A stretch of DNA of 64,000 bases, taken from the NCBI RefSeq assembly GCF_015265475.1, contig NZ_CP054493.1:2232001-2296000 (forward strand), read 5' to 3'. Of the stretch, positions 63,968 through 64,000 are shown one piece after another. Below the pieces are notes generated by a model. That model had not been told where the DNA came from, ran no database searches, and was given only the letters and a program-made list of their open reading frames with translations. The stretch comes from Candidatus Sulfurimonas marisnigri. Lineage in GTDB: Bacteria > Campylobacterota > Campylobacteria > Campylobacterales > Sulfurimonadaceae. Every line of letters begins with the position of its first letter. Positions within the stretch are counted from its first letter, which is position 1. Position numbers and translations under genes: made by a program.

Positions 63968-64000
63968 TTATGCGCCCATAGGCGATGCGTTTTGAAGCTC
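63968..64000 (-). CDS. ccoN: CcoN C-terminus, partial
   Basis: The last ten codons of the preceding gene (ELQNASPMGA, stop TAA) are visible before the window edge. Assignment to the cbb3 oxidase catalytic subunit CcoN rests on position directly before ccoO; the peptide itself is too short to identify. Confidence 0.7.
   Translation of the reverse strand, partial: ELQNASPMGA

Overview
The window looks like a chromosome segment of a free-living chemolithotrophic campylobacterotan, most probably a Sulfurimonas-type organism. This rests on low G+C, a bc1 complex with a diheme cytochrome c subunit, a ccoNOQP cbb3 oxidase, a four-subunit pyruvate:ferredoxin oxidoreductase (as used by reductive-TCA autotrophs), LuxS, a Campylobacterota-type AddAB, and gene orders I recall from Campylobacter jejuni (yraN-hom-aminotransferase-...-trmH-rsmI-rpmE-rsmE-...-queE-moaA; ccoNOQP-...-addB-addA-rplM-rpsI). 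No rRNA, tRNA, CRISPR array, prophage or insertion sequence was recognised. Most genes lie on the minus strand. No gene-free gap exceeds 300 bases.

Bases 1-13,886 (all minus strand) hold the accessory highlight, a multiheme cytochrome locus. In transcription order: a monoheme cytochrome c, a 12-site and an 8-site multiheme cytochrome; a tetraheme cytochrome with its own consensus promoter and a strong terminator; a YceI-like protein; then a tight operon of NHL beta-propeller lipoprotein, parvulin PPIase, outer-membrane beta-barrel, second NHL propeller, a 714-residue cytochrome with 10 ordinary and 2 abnormal heme motifs, a small secreted protein, and the CcsA and ResB halves of a cytochrome c synthetase as separate genes. 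It reads as a periplasm-to-surface electron conduit, possibly with an extracellular cytochrome polymer and its own heme lyase.

Bases 13.9-31.3 kb are mostly housekeeping: aldehyde dehydrogenase, an isolated formate dehydrogenase-like molybdoenzyme, homoserine dehydrogenase, aminotransferase, rRNA methyltransferases, L31, and molybdopterin and queuosine enzymes. At 31.5-44.7 kb are a major porin, the petABC operon, a frameshifted mnmG, a Sel1 protein, ribE with an apparent AUU start, recQ, a stand-alone MnmD and luxS. At 44.9-48.3 kb is an MCP-CheB-CheR operon. At 48.4-51.5 kb is porGDAB. The end (51.7-64 kb) holds a phosphatase, a peptide-binding protein, rplM-rpsI, addAB and the cbb3 oxidase operon, including a 29-codon membrane ORF.

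Scattered through the window are an imperfect palindromic intergenic repeat family, a 55-bp inverted repeat before the porin gene, and a strong excess of the palindrome TACATGTA, densest inside addAB.
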